A DNA stretch of 64,000 nt from Nephrocerus scutellatus (GCA_947095585.1 OX352761.1:55164432-55228431); one strand, 5' to 3'; positions 53,591 to 64,000 are shown, counted from the stretch's first letter. Made by a program: numbers and translations. Notes: a model not told the origin generated them from the letters alone.

Positions 53591-53761
53591 TTCCACGAAG
53601 ATTGGTTCTACGCACCGAAAGGACCCCAATACCTATCAGGACATTCGGCCAAAGATCGTCAACACAATAACAGGTTTGAGATTGTATCACCTGGATCCAC
53701 TTCTTCCATTTACTTTATTTTGCTTTGCAAGCATTCTTATGTTTTTCTGCTTTCATAGATA
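53424..53761 (+). repeat. 338-bp tandem duplication, unit 1
   Basis: Starts at gatgatgaatcctcctgaca and ends at tgctttcatagat. Nearly identical to unit 2. It contains the end of the LOA-like endonuclease and the 5' start of LINE 2A copy 2, including the target sequence aaggtcaagt. Confidence 0.93.
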
Positions 53762-54099
53762 GATGATGAATCCTCCTGACAACCAGCCTTCAGAAATCAC
53801 AAAAGAACTGATTGGCTCAAATATACAGAAACGTTTAAGCGCCACTTTAACACTGAACTTTTAATTCTCCCTACCGCCCCCCCTCCCAATCCCTAACACC
53901 AATGAAGTTGACAACAAGGTCAAGTCCTTTCCACGACGATTGGTTCTACGCACCGAAAGGACCCCAATACCTATCAGGACATTCGGCCAAAGATCGTCAA
54001 CACAATAACAAGTTTGAGATTGTATCACCTGGATCCACTTCTTCCATTTACTTTATTTTGCTTTGCAAGCATTCTTATGTTTTTCTGCTTTCATAGTGA
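53762..54099 (+). repeat. 338-bp tandem duplication, unit 2
   Basis: About 99 percent identical to unit 1; visible differences are one extra C in a C-run, cacgacg for cacgaag, and an aacaag/aacagg change. It continues into the intact 5' part of LINE 2A copy 2. Confidence 0.93.
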
Positions 54100-54660
54100 G
54101 GCTCCCGGCATGCGTACTCTGCATACTACTAATTAGAGCCGGGATCGAGTCGAACCCAGGTCCCAGAATTGGTCCTGCTCGGTCTGCAACTGTCCTAACC
54201 GGAAATGTGAAGCCTCTGTCCGTTGCAACAGTTGTGCCAATTGATGTCATCTGCGGCAATGCTCAGGGCTACACAGTGCCAACGATTATAACATCAATTT
54301 CGTTGGCACATGCTGCTCCCAAGGAGCTTTACAACAACCCACCCCCACCAATGTCCATTACCACCACAAACCCCTGTGCACTAACAATGCACCCCCCCCC
54401 CCCCCCCCCCCCCCACACACACACACCACTCCTCCTCATCCACAAACTAAACACGGCCAGCACACAGGCCATTCAGTTCATTCTTTCAAGATCCTTCAAT
54501 GGAACTGTAATGGCCTGCGAAACAAATTAAGAGAGATCACCCACTATATGTTTCGCAATAACATCTTAATTGCTGCCGTGCAGGAGACCAAAATTCCCAA
54601 CTCATGCTCATTGGCATCCTTTGACGGTTATCAAATCATTTGATCCGACAGAGGCGGGGG
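54063..54660 (+). pseudogene. LINE 2A copy 2: 2A-like motif, zinc finger, endonuclease start
   Basis: An open frame carries ACVLCILLIRAGIESNPGP, the same 2A-like motif as copy 1, again with Gly in the Asp position. After a frameshift the first zinc finger reads NWSCSVC, CNSCAN and CHLRQCSGL, with a stop where Trp is expected. A C-run and CA-run (near 54392-54425) disrupt the linker. The endonuclease starts ILQWNCNGLRNKLREITHYM then AAVQETKIPNSC, and most of it is deleted after GGGLA. Confidence 0.78.
54392..54426. repeat. Poly-C run followed by CA repeats
   Basis: Twenty or so C residues then (CA)n within LINE 2A copy 2. A likely site of length variation or assembly error. Confidence 0.9.
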
Positions 54661-56330
54661 ACTCGCGGGGGAAGGCCTTCCGTGACATTGTAGTTCGTGC
54701 CGCCAAAACACTTATTCCTGCCGGAAGAATCAAAAACGTCATTCAATCCTTTCCGCCGGAAGCCCTCCGGCTTGCTGAGCGTCGTGACCAACTAAGAGTT
54801 ACGGATCCTGCTGACCCTCGAGTTACTCAGCTAACCAAGCACATACAAAAACTGGTTGCCGATCACCGGCGATCTAAGTGGCTGAGTCATCTTGAGAACT
54901 GCACGATAGGGTCCAAAAAACTCTGTCCTGTTTTACGCAAACTAAAAGCGTTAAAATGCGAACCAAACCACCCTACCTTCACCGCCTTGAGGTGCAAGAG
55001 GCTAAACCTTCCAAGGGCCTTGGGCCGGATAGGATTTCCATGTTTATGTTGAAGAAGCTACATAACTCCAGCCTGGATTATGTAGCAAAAATCTTTAACC
55101 TAACTATGGAAAACCTCACCATAGACAAATTTCGCTGCTATCTCCTAAAGCCAAAACTTTAGATACACTCGTCCTTCCCAGTCTTCATTAACACTTGAGT
55201 CTCGCCTCCCACCAACATGGCTTTAGGAAACATCGCAGCACTACTACCGCCTTAACGGAGCTGACGTCCCACATCGCGGACGGTCTTAACCACCGTCGCC
55301 CGCACTGGCGCACTGCTATCGTGGCACTCGACTTGTCCAAGGCTTTCGATACGGATGACCTCCCTACTCTCCTACAGGACATAATGAATTCCACTCTCCC
55401 CGACTCAAAAGTTTCCTGTCAGCTTACATAAACGGCAAGATCGCATATGTGGAATTCAGAAATTCCTGCTCAAAGCATTTTAGGAGTCATATTCGACAAC
55501 CTCCTTACCTTCTGTAGGCACGCAAAAAATATTTGCAGTAAAGTGAACAGTCGTAATAGGGTTCTTAGAGCCCTAACCGGAACCGCATGGGGAAAGGACA
55601 AAGAAGTCCTTATGACGACGTATAAAGTTATTGGCCGCTAAATTTTTAACTACGCCGCCCCCCTCTGGACGTCATTTTTAAGTGACACTCAATGGAATAA
55701 TAGCCAGTCCAGGCAAAACCCAGCCCTTCGCATTGCAACTGGGTGCCACTCCATTACCAACCCTGATCATCTTCATGGTGAAACGTCCATACTCCCCGTC
55801 AGGCAACACAATGAACTGTTGTCAAAGCAGTTTTTGTTAGCCTGCCAAAACCCCGGACACCCAGTTAATGACATCACTGTCAGTGAGATACCTTTACGCT
55901 GCATACGTCAAGACATCAGGACGTACAGAGACTGTATAAACACAGTCATACCGGCCACCTGTAATCCCGCCATTTCCGTTCAGCCTCAAATAGTATACAC
56001 TATAATACAGTATAATGCAGCAGTCTCCTCAAGCAAGGTTAACAGGGTCCTTGGTACACATCCCCCCTATAAATAACAGCGAAAAGTCGCTGCCCAGGGA
56101 AACCCGGACAACCCTGGCACAACTTCGGTCGGGTTGGTGCCATATACGTCAGAGCTATCAAGCTCGCATTATCCCTGGCACCAATGATCTCTGCCCCGAC
56201 TGTAACTAAGGCACCCATAATACCAACCACCTATTCCTTCGCCCCCTACACCCTACGGATTTGGACGTCGGGAACCTGTGGTCCCACCCTGGTGGCGCGG
56301 CCACTTTTCTTTGCCTGCCAACATAACTTG
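54661..56330 (+). pseudogene. LINE 2A copy 2: RT region, strongly degraded
   Basis: Starts after the endonuclease deletion with IVVRAAKTLIPAGRIKNVIQ, then RRSKWLSHLENCTIGSKKL. RT pieces are KPSKGLGPDRISMFMLKKLH, QHGFRKHRSTTTALTELTSH, IVALDLSKAFDTDDLPTLL, ILGVIFDNLLTFCRH, MSKQFLLACQNPGHP and LAQLRSGWCHIRQSY, with the C-terminal DLCPDCN. The YADD block is lost between about 55430 and 55450. The order matches copy 1 exactly. Confidence 0.8.
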
Positions 56331-56530
56331 ATTACTAACACCTCCTTTAGTTCATCTAATTAGCATTAGAACTTTTATTTTCTATCCGTTTTGCTTGCCA
56401 TTTGCCTTTAGTTAATTTAAGTACTCAGCGAGAATGAATGGGTTTATTTGTACAGTGAATGAGAGTTTAATGTTTGGAGGGTTTCCTCTTGGTCTCGTTT
56501 CAGGCCTGGAGTTGCTACAACAACAACAAG

Positions 56531-56790
56531 GTCAAGTACCTCACACGGCCTTTAATAAAGCGCTGTCAGCTTCCTGTCCTCTGATTCGTCCAAGAGGCAA
56601 GAAGAAACCCCATTGGTGGACTTCGGAGTTGGGACTTATTAGGAACAGCTGCGGGAAGTTGTTCAACTCAGCCAAGGTCACCAGACTGGATGGATGAAGG
56701 TGAATATAAAGAGCTCAGAAGATATCAAAAAACAGTTCACCGGTGAAAGAAAGCAGCCTGCGAAAAGAATCTCGTACTTGAGGTAGGTAG
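56531..56790 (+). pseudogene. LOA-like LINE copy 2, continuation after the insertion
   Basis: FNKALSASCPLIRPRGKKKP then HWWTSELGLIRNSCGKLFNS is the endonuclease-RT linker that follows the interrupted part at 53590 (compare KKRPHWWNSE in copy 1 and HPPWWSQDLSKLR in copy 3). It ends at about 56790, where the 3' end of copy 3 begins. Confidence 0.78.
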
Positions 56791-56901
56791 GTAAGTAGAG
56801 TGGTGGTCCACGCTGTACTTGCTTGGTCCTCAATTAGCGCTAGTGTGCGCCATTTTGATGCCACAAAACTCGAGGGATATAGCATGGATAAGGACAGGGT
56901 T

Positions 56902-57129
56902 TTAAATCCAGCCTGTAGCGTTCAGGTATGAGATCAAGTCGATGACCCTGTGAACTGAGAGCTCTTTCAGGTCGTAGAAAAATGGTTTACCTAAAATGCG
57001 GTGTCTTGACACTGCTAGAGCCGGACAACTGCAAAGGAAGTGTATGAAAGTTTCTTTCTCATTTTCATCTTTGCAACTTCTGCAGAAGTTGTTGTGCGGT
57101 ATACCCAACTTAGCAGCATGACTGCCCAC
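56902..57129 (-). pseudogene. LOA-like LINE copy 3: C-terminal Cys-His region
   Basis: LGIPHNNFCRSCKDENEKET then FIHFLCSCPALAVSRHRILG, a Cys-x2-Cys...His...Cys motif common at the end of LINE ORF2 proteins. It ends LISYLNATGWI before the stop. One stop separates it from RNase H. Confidence 0.75.
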
Positions 57130-57132
57130 AGG

Positions 57133-57765
57133 TCAGTGGCCAGTGCTGATAGCCACAACTCTTGCAATATCCTTCCGGGTTCTGGATAACAGCTCGGTGG
57201 TTTTCTTTTTGCTGTATGATGGCCATATCGTTCTTGATATGGCGCAGTTCGACAGACTGCTCCACCTGAGCTGTGACTTAGTATAAAAAAAGGACAGAAT
57301 TTGTTCCTTGACTGAGCTCATTGGACAGCTAACCTTCTCCATAGAGCCAGTGTCCATAGCGACGCCCATCTTAGCCAATTCGTCCGCCCTCTCATTACCC
57401 TCTATATTGCTGTGCCCCGGCACCCATACTATGGTGTTGTCCAGGAGTTGACTGAACGAAGCCAATTCTTCTTGGCACTGTTGAACTAGTTTCGAGTTTA
57501 TTGTGGTCGCATAAATCGCCCTTATGGCAGATTGGCTATCAACACAAATACCAACCCTTCCGATTTGTGCGTTTATGCGCCTTAATGCTCTACAGGCCTC
57601 CCTTATTGCTAGAATCTCTGCCTGAAAGATGCTAGCCGAATCGGGTAGCTTTATTGACCTTGACAGATTTAGGTCATATGAGAAGATACCTGCACCGACT
57701 CCGTCCTTCATCTTGGATCCGTCAGTGAATATTGTTGCGTCATATTGCCTCGCTGCTGTCTCATC
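57133..57765 (-). CDS. LOA-like LINE copy 3: RNase H domain
   Basis: IFTDGSKMKDGVGAGIF holds the first Asp (just upstream of the open frame's Met), EILAIREACRALRRI the Glu, VGICVDSQSAIRAIYAT the second Asp and NERADELAKMGVAMD the last Asp, with VWVPGHSNIEGNE before it. All four catalytic residues of a cellular-type RNase H are present. The frame runs on through ISRTIWPSYSKKKTTELLSR to TGH. It would remove the RNA strand after target-primed reverse transcription. This domain is the least damaged of the element. Confidence 0.83.
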   Translation of the reverse strand, partial: DETAARQYDATIFTDGSKMKDGVGAGIFSYDLNLSRSIKLPDSASIFQAEILAIREACRALRRINAQIGRVGICVDSQSAIRAIYATTINSKLVQQCQEELASFSQLLDNTIVWVPGHSNIEGNERADELAKMGVAMDTGSMEKVSCPMSSVKEQILSFFYTKSQLRWSSLSNCAISRTIWPSYSKKKTTELLSRTRKDIARVVAISTGH

Positions 57766-57843
57766 CTTCCAGTTTTCTCTGGTAGGAAACTCAACGCTGA
57801 ACGAGGAGTTGAAGCTAAATTTAGTGATGCAGTAATCAGTAGA

Positions 57844-59145
57844 TTATGGTATTATTCCTTCAGGTACTGCCTGCAGTATATTGCAGTGTCCGTATGGTCT
57901 AGTAGCAAACGACCCAGACTCTCTGAGTCGTACAGCACTGCACGTCGCAACATACTTGATAAATATGTCAGGAGGTAATAGGTACAAGATGGTGTTAAGG
58001 GCCTCGATCGGGCAAGACCGTAGAGCTCCTGTAGTTCCTACTGCTGCTGATCGCTGTAACCTGCTGAGTTTGGTGGCGTTATACTTCTTCTTCATCGCTG
58101 GCCACCAAACCAGCGATCCATAGGTGAGAATTGGCCGTACAACAGCTGTGTACAGCCAAAGAGCCATCTTTGGTTGAAGGCCCCATTTCCTTCCGATGGT
58201 TTTGCTGCTGGCATATAGGGCCACGCTTGCTTTCTTAGCCCTGTTCTCTATGTTAGCCTTCCAGCTAAGCTTCCTATCCAAGATCACTCCGAGATATTTG
58301 GCGCTGGGGGTGAGGCTGAGACCTTTTCCATTGAGTTTTGGAAGGACAAAGGCCGGTATCTTAGATTTAGTGGTGAACAGAACCATTTCGGTCTTCCCAG
58401 GGTTGACTCCAAGGCCACAGCTTGTTGCCCAGGAGCTGACTCTACCCAGGGCCCTTTCCATGACTTCACTGATCACGGAAAGGTATTGTCCTGATACGAA
58501 TATCACCACGTCATCTGCATGCGCAACTACCTTCGTCCTGTCCTCTTCAAGTTTTAGTAGCATTTCATTAATTACCATCAGTCACAGTAAGGGAGAGATG
58601 ACCCCTCCTTGAGGGGTGCCTCTGTCGACTCGTTTGGTAATGTTACAGATGCCAAGAGTGGCATGTATAATCCTGCTGCCGAGCATGGATACGATCCATT
58701 GTGTACGGAAGGATTCCACTCCTGACTTGGTGGAGTGGCCTCAATGTGAACATTGTTGAAAGCCCCATCTATATCTAAAAAGGTGGCTAGAGTAAACTGT
58801 TTGTAGTTGATCGTGTGCTCAATCGTTCGCACTACCTCATGGAAGGCAGTCTCCGTGGACGTGCCCTTAAGATATGTTAAGATATGCGTGTTGAGATCTC
58901 GATGCTTGTGTGACAAATCGTTGCCTGATATGATTATCTAGAATTCGCTCCAGAGCCTTTAGCAAGAACGATGAGAGACTTAGAGGCCTGAAATCCTTTG
59001 CTGATTCATGGCCTCTTCTGCCTGCTTTGGGTATGAAAACCACCCGAACTCCTCTCCAGCTGCGGGGGCCATAACTGAGTAGGAGACAGCTCCTAAAAAT
59101 CTTCATTAGCCAGAGTGATGACAGCTCCAGCGACATGTGTAGCAT
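57844..59145 (-). pseudogene. LOA-like LINE copy 3: reverse transcriptase
   Basis: Three frames. WRGVRVVFIPKAGRRGHESA, KDFRPLSLSSFLLKALERIL and SRSQHAYL in the first. TETAFHEVVRTIEHTINYKQ and LATFLDIDGAFNNV with a catalytic Asp in the second. VVAHADDVVIFVSGQYLSV in the third, where the usual Tyr or Phe before ADD is His. Then VNPGKTEMVLFTTK, LTPSAKYLGVILDRKLSWKA and the thumb with WLYTAVVRPILTYGSLVWWP and GALRSCPIEALNTIL. Frameshifts near 58900 and 58600, the latter also removing part of the PQGG block. Confidence 0.8.
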
Positions 59146-59240
59146 AATCGGCTGTATACCATCTAGGCAGGAGACTTATAGGCCGAAAAACTTCTTAGAG
59201 CCCAGGAAACCTTTTCCCGGGTAATGATATTATCCACTAC

Positions 59241-60470
59241 TTAACGACAGACCGGATACTCAGCATGCAACCTTTCTAAGTTATATGCGCATTCATAGCT
59301 GCTGTTGGGAAAATGTGTATTTATGAGAAGACCCAGGGATTCTGTCGCAGATGCCGTCCATCCACCGTCATCTTTCTTGATGAAAGTCGGACAGGTGCTC
59401 TCTTTCGCCAGAATCTTGCAAATTCTTGCCGAGTCCTTGGTAGTTTCAATTGATTGACAGAAGTCCATCCAAGAGCGCCGCTTGGCTGCTTTGATGGCCT
59501 TCTTGTACCTTCTTAGGCAGTCCTTATAAGGCTGCCAGTATTTGTTGGTATAGCAAATATTGAAGATCGACCTAGTCATGCTCCTAAGTTTACTAAGGTC
59601 TTGGCTCCACCAGGGAGGATGAACTTTTTTACTCCGACTAGTTGGGCAAGAGGCTTTTAGAGCCACGTTCATTGATTTCTCGAACGTATCAATTTTGTTG
59701 TCCAATTCATCAACCGAAGTTACTTCAATATTGGGTATTTTGCCTAATTTTGACTGTATAACATTGCCCAATTTCACCCAGTCAGTTCTTTTAATGTTTT
59801 GATAAGTTTTAATCGACTCCGTACGGAGATTCAGATAAAACCTTATATACTTATGGTCAGAGTAGGACACTGTCCAGTTATCAACCCTAAATACCTTATT
59901 ATTAGAAATCAAGGTAATATCGATTACCTCTTCCCAGCCATTGAACCTCTCCGAACCGGGGAAGGTAAAGGTTGGAGTATTACCAGAGTTACAAATGCTG
60001 AGATTACTGCTAATCAAAAAGAGACTCACCCCGTTCATTGTCCTCCGAGCTGCCCCAGATGGAGTGTCTGGCATTGGAGTCGCATCCCAAGAGGATGCAT
60101 TCATCGTTTGACTTTATTAGCTTTACGATTTCTTCTGGTGGAGTTGGGCGGTCATGCGGAAAATACGACGAGGACACAAAAAGGTGTCCCCCTCCCGCTT
60201 CCACTACCCTGACAACAGTTAGGTCTGCAGTGCTGAAATTTGGACAAAGGAAAGCGTTAAAACACAGGATCGTGGCTTACCGTTATCTTTTTTGTAAAAG
60301 AGATTGTAATCCCTCGTATTTAGACCCTTGACGTCAGTACCTCTGACCCAAGGTTCTTGTACAAGGACGATGTCTAAGTGCTCCTTGCACAGGAAGATCT
60401 GCAGATTATCAGAGGCACATTTCGAGTGCTTGAGGTTAATCTGCAGTAACCTAGACATCGTCACTATTGG
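59241..60470 (-). pseudogene. LOA-like LINE copy 3: endonuclease and linker
   Basis: The domain starts MSRLLQINLKHSKCASDNLQ and has DIVLVQEPWVRG with the catalytic Glu and LNTRDYNLFYKKDNGKPRSC. After a frameshift near 60230 come HLFVSSSYFPHDRPTPPEEI and LLGCDSNARHSIWGSS (D-x-N); after another, GEEVIDITLISN-type sequence and WTVSYSDHKYIRF (SDH). The linker has KKVHPPWWSQDLSKLRSM and a CQSIET stretch before RT. Motifs of a functional AP-like endonuclease are all visible across three frames. Confidence 0.8.
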
Positions 60471-60760
60471 GTTGATGTAGAGCGACCCGCCAACAAAGGA
60501 TCTATACTTAGATCCTCTAGTAGTCTAGAAGCCGTATCTTCTTCCGGGTCATCTTCCTCAGGGGACAGCCGGAAGACCTAAAGTTTGGCCTGACTGACGC
60601 AAAACCTAAGCTTAAAGCCAGCTTTCTCAATAGGTCCTAGACACTCCTCATTGATCAGGAGTACCAGTGACATATTGTTGAGCTGGGGTTCTTCTGCTCG
60701 AATAATGCTGCAATTGTCTATCGGTATTTCAGGGTTTTGGAGCCGTAGACATTGGAGGAC

Positions 60761-61586
60761 TTAAGCTTTGTCCACCTTCATCTTTGGCAGCCAAATGCGT
60801 GCCCTGGGCGTCCTAGGGACTTCCGTGGCCGGGATATGCTTAATTTTCAAGCCCTCCCATTCGTCGCTTATCTTAGCGACGCACTTGCCAAAAAAGTACA
60901 AAGATGGCTGGTCCTCGCATTTCAAAACCCTGAAACCCCTAAGGACAACGGAGCAGTCAAAAGAGACTGGTGGACCCTTTGCAGCGGTGATAAGGTGATC
61001 CATCACCAATTCAGACAGTCGGGCCTCAATGTCGCCCCATTTGTCCAAGATTGGTGAGCCACTATTTGAAAGCTCATCGGTCAGTGCCACCTCTTTGTAT
61101 GAAGGTCTGACCTTAGCCTTCTCAACGGAGGAAGCCGCGGTCTTCCTGACCTTCTTTATTGCTGCCACCTTGGAACCACCACTGGTAGTTGCCTCGGTGA
61201 GTCCACCCTTTCTGGGTAGTTTAGCCTTCTTCGCAACATTGGTGGTCTCATCCTGAGACCTGTTGCGTTTCTGGCTGGTAGTAGAAGCAGTATCAGTAGC
61301 CACCTTGCTACTGATTTGCCGCTTGTTGAACTCCTCTATCACTTTGCGATATCTGAGTTCATCCGCCGTGTCTCTTTCATCGACAGTACCAGCAGTATTG
61401 CTGCTTCCAGAGAACACCAGCGGTTTTCTTCCGTTTGCTCTTGAGGCCGACCCCGGCGACCTTAGGCAAGATTGAGCCGAGCATTGGTGTACTGTGGCTA
61501 GTACTCGCAATGCTTGGCTGTTGAGCACTATGGCTGGCGCTCACGTTGTGATCTGCTGACAACACCATCTCTTGACTAGACGCCAA
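60761..61586 (-). pseudogene. LOA-like LINE copy 3: ORF1, DUF4780-type
   Basis: The N-terminal part MASSQEMVLSADHNVSASHS runs to SILPKVAGVGLKSKRKKTAG, then a frameshift near 61440 leads to RKPLVFSGSSNTAGTVDERD, ADELRYRKVIEEFNKRQ and a Lys-rich basic region with TTNVAKKAKLPRKGG. The C-terminal part is DUF4780-like: EVALTDELSNSG, DIEARLSELVMDHLITAAKG, FDCSVVLRGFRVLKCEDQPS, KHIPATEVPRTPRARIWLPK. It lacks the internal repeats of copy 1. ORF1 ends at TAA before the endonuclease. Confidence 0.78.
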
Positions 61587-61794
61587 CAGATCATTTTCGG
61601 ACGAGCTTCCTAGCGGTCGCTCCGTCCTCTCCTCCTCCTTTTGTAGCCGGTGTGTCTTATTACTGCTGTGACCAAGCTTTAATAATCATACCTTTTAAGC
61701 TTTGCTTTTGTCTTTGACAGTAAGGGGGAAAAAAAATAAAAGTTTGAAATGACTTACGTGCTTTGATCAGCGTTAAAATTAAGCAGTAGTTAAA

Positions 61795-62260
61795 ATGACA
61801 AGTTTCAAACTCTCGTCCTTGAACGAAGGACGCACCAGGCGCGGAAGCTCTACCAAAGAGGCCGCGGCGCAATATACACCGCGTTGCACATACTGCAAAG
61901 ACAAAGAGGGTCATCTGATCGCCGATCTCAAAGGCATCTTAGAACTATGGGAAAAGCACTTTCATGAGTTTCTGAATGGCCAGCTAACTGAGGAATTGGC
62001 GGCTCCACCAATGACCGAAGACCAAAACTATGATGCCGCCACCAAGCATAGACAAAGTTAGCAATGCGATAAATCGGCTCAAAAATAATAAGGCCCCGGG
62101 ATCAGATGGGATCCCAGCGGAACTGATTAAAATAGGAGGCCCCACAATACACCAAGCAATTCATGAAATAATAGTGCAAGTATGGGAGGAAGAAGCGATG
62201 CCAGAAGACTGGCGAAGAGGCATCATGTGCCCCATACATTACTCAACGGATCAGGTTGAA
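61795..62260 (+). pseudogene. RTE-type LINE fragment 2: linker and RT start
   Basis: RRGSSTKEAAAQYTPRCTYC then KDKEGHLIADLKGILELWEK, HFHEFLNGQLTEELAAPPMT. After a frameshift, IDKVSNAINRLKNNKAPGSD, GIPAELIKIGGPTIHQAIHE and EEEAMPEDWRRGIMCPIH. These are the characteristic RTE/BovB-like RT fingers. It breaks off before the catalytic palm. Confidence 0.78.
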
Positions 62261-62450
62261 ACCGAGTCTGAGAGACCAAGTGGAACTCTTCGGAGGACTG
62301 CCTGCACTGGGACAACTATGGTGCGGACCCAGTTTTGTTCTGGGGATGTATCGTGGGGTTGTAAGGTTTACACCTACAAGGGAGTAACGCTAGATAGAAA
62401 GATAGTACAACGAGTATGCTTCATGCCGCAAGGTTGGTAAGCGCGGGGCT
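62261..62450. other. Unassigned DNA
   Basis: An open continuation of the RTE frame without RT similarity (a different sequence has been joined here). Nothing recognised. Confidence 0.4.
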
Positions 62451-62760
62451 CGTGTGAGTAGAAGATCCAACATTTGTCCAGCAATCAAAATAGTGTACCG
62501 TGAATTCTCCACCGGTATGACGTGAACTAGAATCCACCCTAGTTAGATTGTGGTTATTAATGTCGACTAAGCCATCATCGTCACTTTCACTTAAAAGTGT
62601 TTCACTTAAACAGATAAGTTCAATATTTTCCGTAACAATAGGGATTCCAAATTACAAAAATTGTTCATAAGACCCTAAATGTTGAGATATATACATTTAA
62701 TATTATTTAATTGCTAGTAAATTGTTTTATTTTTTTCAGCCAGGATTTTGCTTTTGTACA
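62451..62760 (-). pseudogene. LINE endonuclease fragment
   Basis: Minus strand: LNNIKCIYLNI, GLMNNFCNLESLLLRK, then NIELICLSETLLSESDDDGL and VDINNHNLTRVDSSSRHTGG. It matches the start of CR1/Jockey-type AP endonucleases (NIRGL..N......I.CLSETWL...I..Y...R.D...R.GG). One frameshift and one stop. It lies at lower coordinates than the RT at 63103-64000 on the same strand, so it is not simply the 5' part of that element. Confidence 0.6.
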
Positions 62761-63102
62761 TGGGACAGTTGGGGTCGTTTGTGTTGTGGTCAAAGACAAT
62801 CTCCTTTGGTTCCAATTTGCCATTGGCGCTCATACAATTTTTTTAGTTTAGTTAATTTAATCTTCAAGGTATTCTTTACAAGATTTATGAACAAAGTAAT
62901 AAATTAATACAAAAATAAAAATAAATATATTACTAATGAATTTTTAACACACTTAATAAATATTTTTTAAATATATCTCTATTTATAAGGAAGATGTCTA
63001 AATGATTGCAATATTTTATAAATACAGAGCAAGCATGAGCAATTGGACCATTAAGTCCATAATTGGTTCTATGATTTCTTAAATGCAAAAGGTTACTAAC
63101 TC
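62761..63102. other. AT-rich DNA, possible LINE 3' untranslated region
   Basis: AT-rich with several aataaat runs on the plus strand and no open frame of note. It may be the 3' untranslated end of the minus-strand LINE that follows. Confidence 0.4.
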
Positions 63103-64000
63103 TTAACTGCCTATTTGGGGCAAAGGAATTAAACTCAAAAGCTCAGGACAGTCCACAGTGTTCATTATTAAGTCCCTAATGAACATAATGTAATAATAAT
63201 CTCTTCTCAAATTAAAAGGCATTAAATCGATAAGAAGTAATCTCGAGTTATATGGAAGCAGCTCACCCGGCCAATTCAATTTACGAATGGAAAAACGACT
63301 AAAATTTTTTTTAACCCTTTCAATTCTATTGATACTATTTGCGTAATAAGGGCACCAGACTATAAAGCAGTATTCCAAGACCGAGCGTACAAGAGAGACA
63401 TATAATGACTTCAGGGTATATGGGTCAACAAAATCTTTAGAGTTCCACTTTACAAAACCTCACATCCTATTTGCTCTAGCAATAACAAAATCGTAGTGAA
63501 GATGAAATGTTATCTTAGAGTCAAAAGTAACACCTAGATCACAATTTTGAAAAACTCTTTTCAACTCTACTTTTTCAATGTTATAATTTGACAAAAAGGG
63601 ATGCGCTTTTCTTGAGAATGAAAGAACACTGCATTTATTAATATTAAAATAGAGCTTGTTAATGTTACACCATCTTATAATATTATCAATGTCCTTCTGA
63701 AGTAGTAAACAATCAGTTTCGCATTTGATTGAAAAGAACAATTTAACATCATTCGCATACAGCAAGCTTTTGCATTTTCAACATAAAGTGGCAAATCATT
63801 TATAAACAAAATAAACAGAAGAGGCCCCAAATGACTACCCTGCGGAACGCCAGAATAGTTATATATAAGGTCGGAAGTTACCTCACCTATTTTTACTCTT
63901 AGGTTTCTGCCCAATAAGTAGCTAGAAAGCCATTTTAATATTGAAAGCTATTTTTATTGAATGGAATCCTAATTTTTCTAATTTAGCAATCAAAATGCTA
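63103..64000 (-). pseudogene. CR1/Jockey-type LINE RT, cut by the window edge
   Basis: Minus strand: SGVPQGSHLGPLLFILFIND, then MLYANDVKLFFSIKCETDCL where the catalytic Y-A-D-D is Y-A-N-D. CSVLSFSRKAHPFLSNYNI, LGVTFDSKITFHLHYDFV and, after a stop, MEYCFIVWCPYYANSINRIE and FSIRKLNWPGELLPYNSRLL follow. The layout (SGVPQGS.LGPLLF..FINDL, then Y.DD.KLF) is that of CR1/Jockey-group RT. Frameshifts near 63770 and 63450. The fingers and any endonuclease would lie beyond 64000. Confidence 0.75.

Larger units (their letters stand above)
53591..56530 (+). mobile_element. LINE 2A copy 2, inserted in LOA-like LINE copy 2
   Basis: The 5' end aligns with copy 1 (ggccaaagatcgtcaacac against ggccaaagaatgtcaacaa). 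The 3' end is caggcctggagttgctacaa plus a CAA tail. The flanking aaggtcaagt occurs before the 5' end (twice, through the tandem duplication) and after the tail at 56530, a target duplication of about 10 bp. Coding regions are badly damaged. Confidence 0.85.
56791..61640 (-). mobile_element. LOA-like LINE copy 3, nearly full length
   Basis: Minus strand: ORF1 (61.6-60.8 kb), endonuclease (60.5-59.2), RT (59.1-57.8), RNase H (57.8-57.1), C-terminal Cys-His motif (57.1-56.9) and a 3' end with a (TACC)n-like tail at about 56791. Frameshifts separate most parts, but all domains are present. RNase H plus a DUF4780-type ORF1 suggests the LOA branch of the Jockey/I group; this is an inference. Confidence 0.85.

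Noticed and set aside
62722..62907. Plus-strand Phe/Cys-rich open frame
   Set aside because: Short, no domain, and opposite a LINE endonuclease fragment.
50941..64000. Upstream veli exons (L27 domain)
   Set aside because: Searched by eye for the conserved L27 and VVELPKTEEG sequence on the minus strand; not found. They probably lie outside the window.

Overview
This is intron-scale DNA from a higher fly (Diptera), inferred from one split host gene and from the transposon families around it. The host gene is the fly lin-7 orthologue, veli, on the minus strand. One PDZ-coding exon lies at 50807-50940 and the terminal coding exon with its stop codon at 9679-9831. The two exons join in frame across a single intron of about 41 kb. 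Earlier exons were not found up to 64000. The species cannot be named from the sequence; a tephritid or another schizophoran fly is a reasonable guess.

Almost everything else is transposable-element DNA, mostly broken and often nested. 1-775: C-rich satellite. 2-9.4 kb, downstream of veli: a two-gene Harbinger element (SANT-like gene plus transposase, convergent) split by a Gypsy element of CsRn1/Kabuki type. 10.7 kb: Tc1-like remnant. 11.3-15.7 kb: a Gypsy LTR interrupted by a non-LTR element with a 13-bp target duplication, followed by its deleted pol (15.7-16.9 kb). 17.0-37.0 kb: two copies of another LTR flank an env-bearing errantivirus-like element (A, minus). A's env is split by a second errantivirus-like element (B, plus, 19065-30629, 4-bp target duplication). 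B's 3' part holds a foldback palindrome, an interspersed repeat, a hairpin and a 118-bp satellite. 37.0-39.5 kb: RTE fragment and an RNase H-bearing LINE of LOA/Jockey type. 39.5-45.4 kb: Gypsy fragment D interrupted by a fairly complete CsRn1-type Gypsy E. 45.4-50.2 kb: LOA-like LINE with ORF1, a MITE-like element, BEL/Pao pieces, LINE 3' ends.

Upstream of the PDZ exon: Tc1 remnant, Jockey fragment, a second LOA-like LINE interrupted by a second copy of the 2A-motif LINE (with a 338-bp tandem duplication across the insertion junction), a third LOA-like copy on the minus strand (56.8-61.6 kb), an RTE fragment and two further LINE fragments.

No new cellular system is evident. The most informative signals are the TE-filled veli intron, the readable insertion order, the 2A-like motif before paired zinc fingers in one LINE family, an unclassified six-copy interspersed repeat, and several in-frame repeat expansions in transposon proteins. 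Retroelement coding regions carry frameshifts, stops or deletions, so most are called pseudogenes. No tRNA, rRNA or CRISPR was seen. Boundaries given to a round number are approximate.
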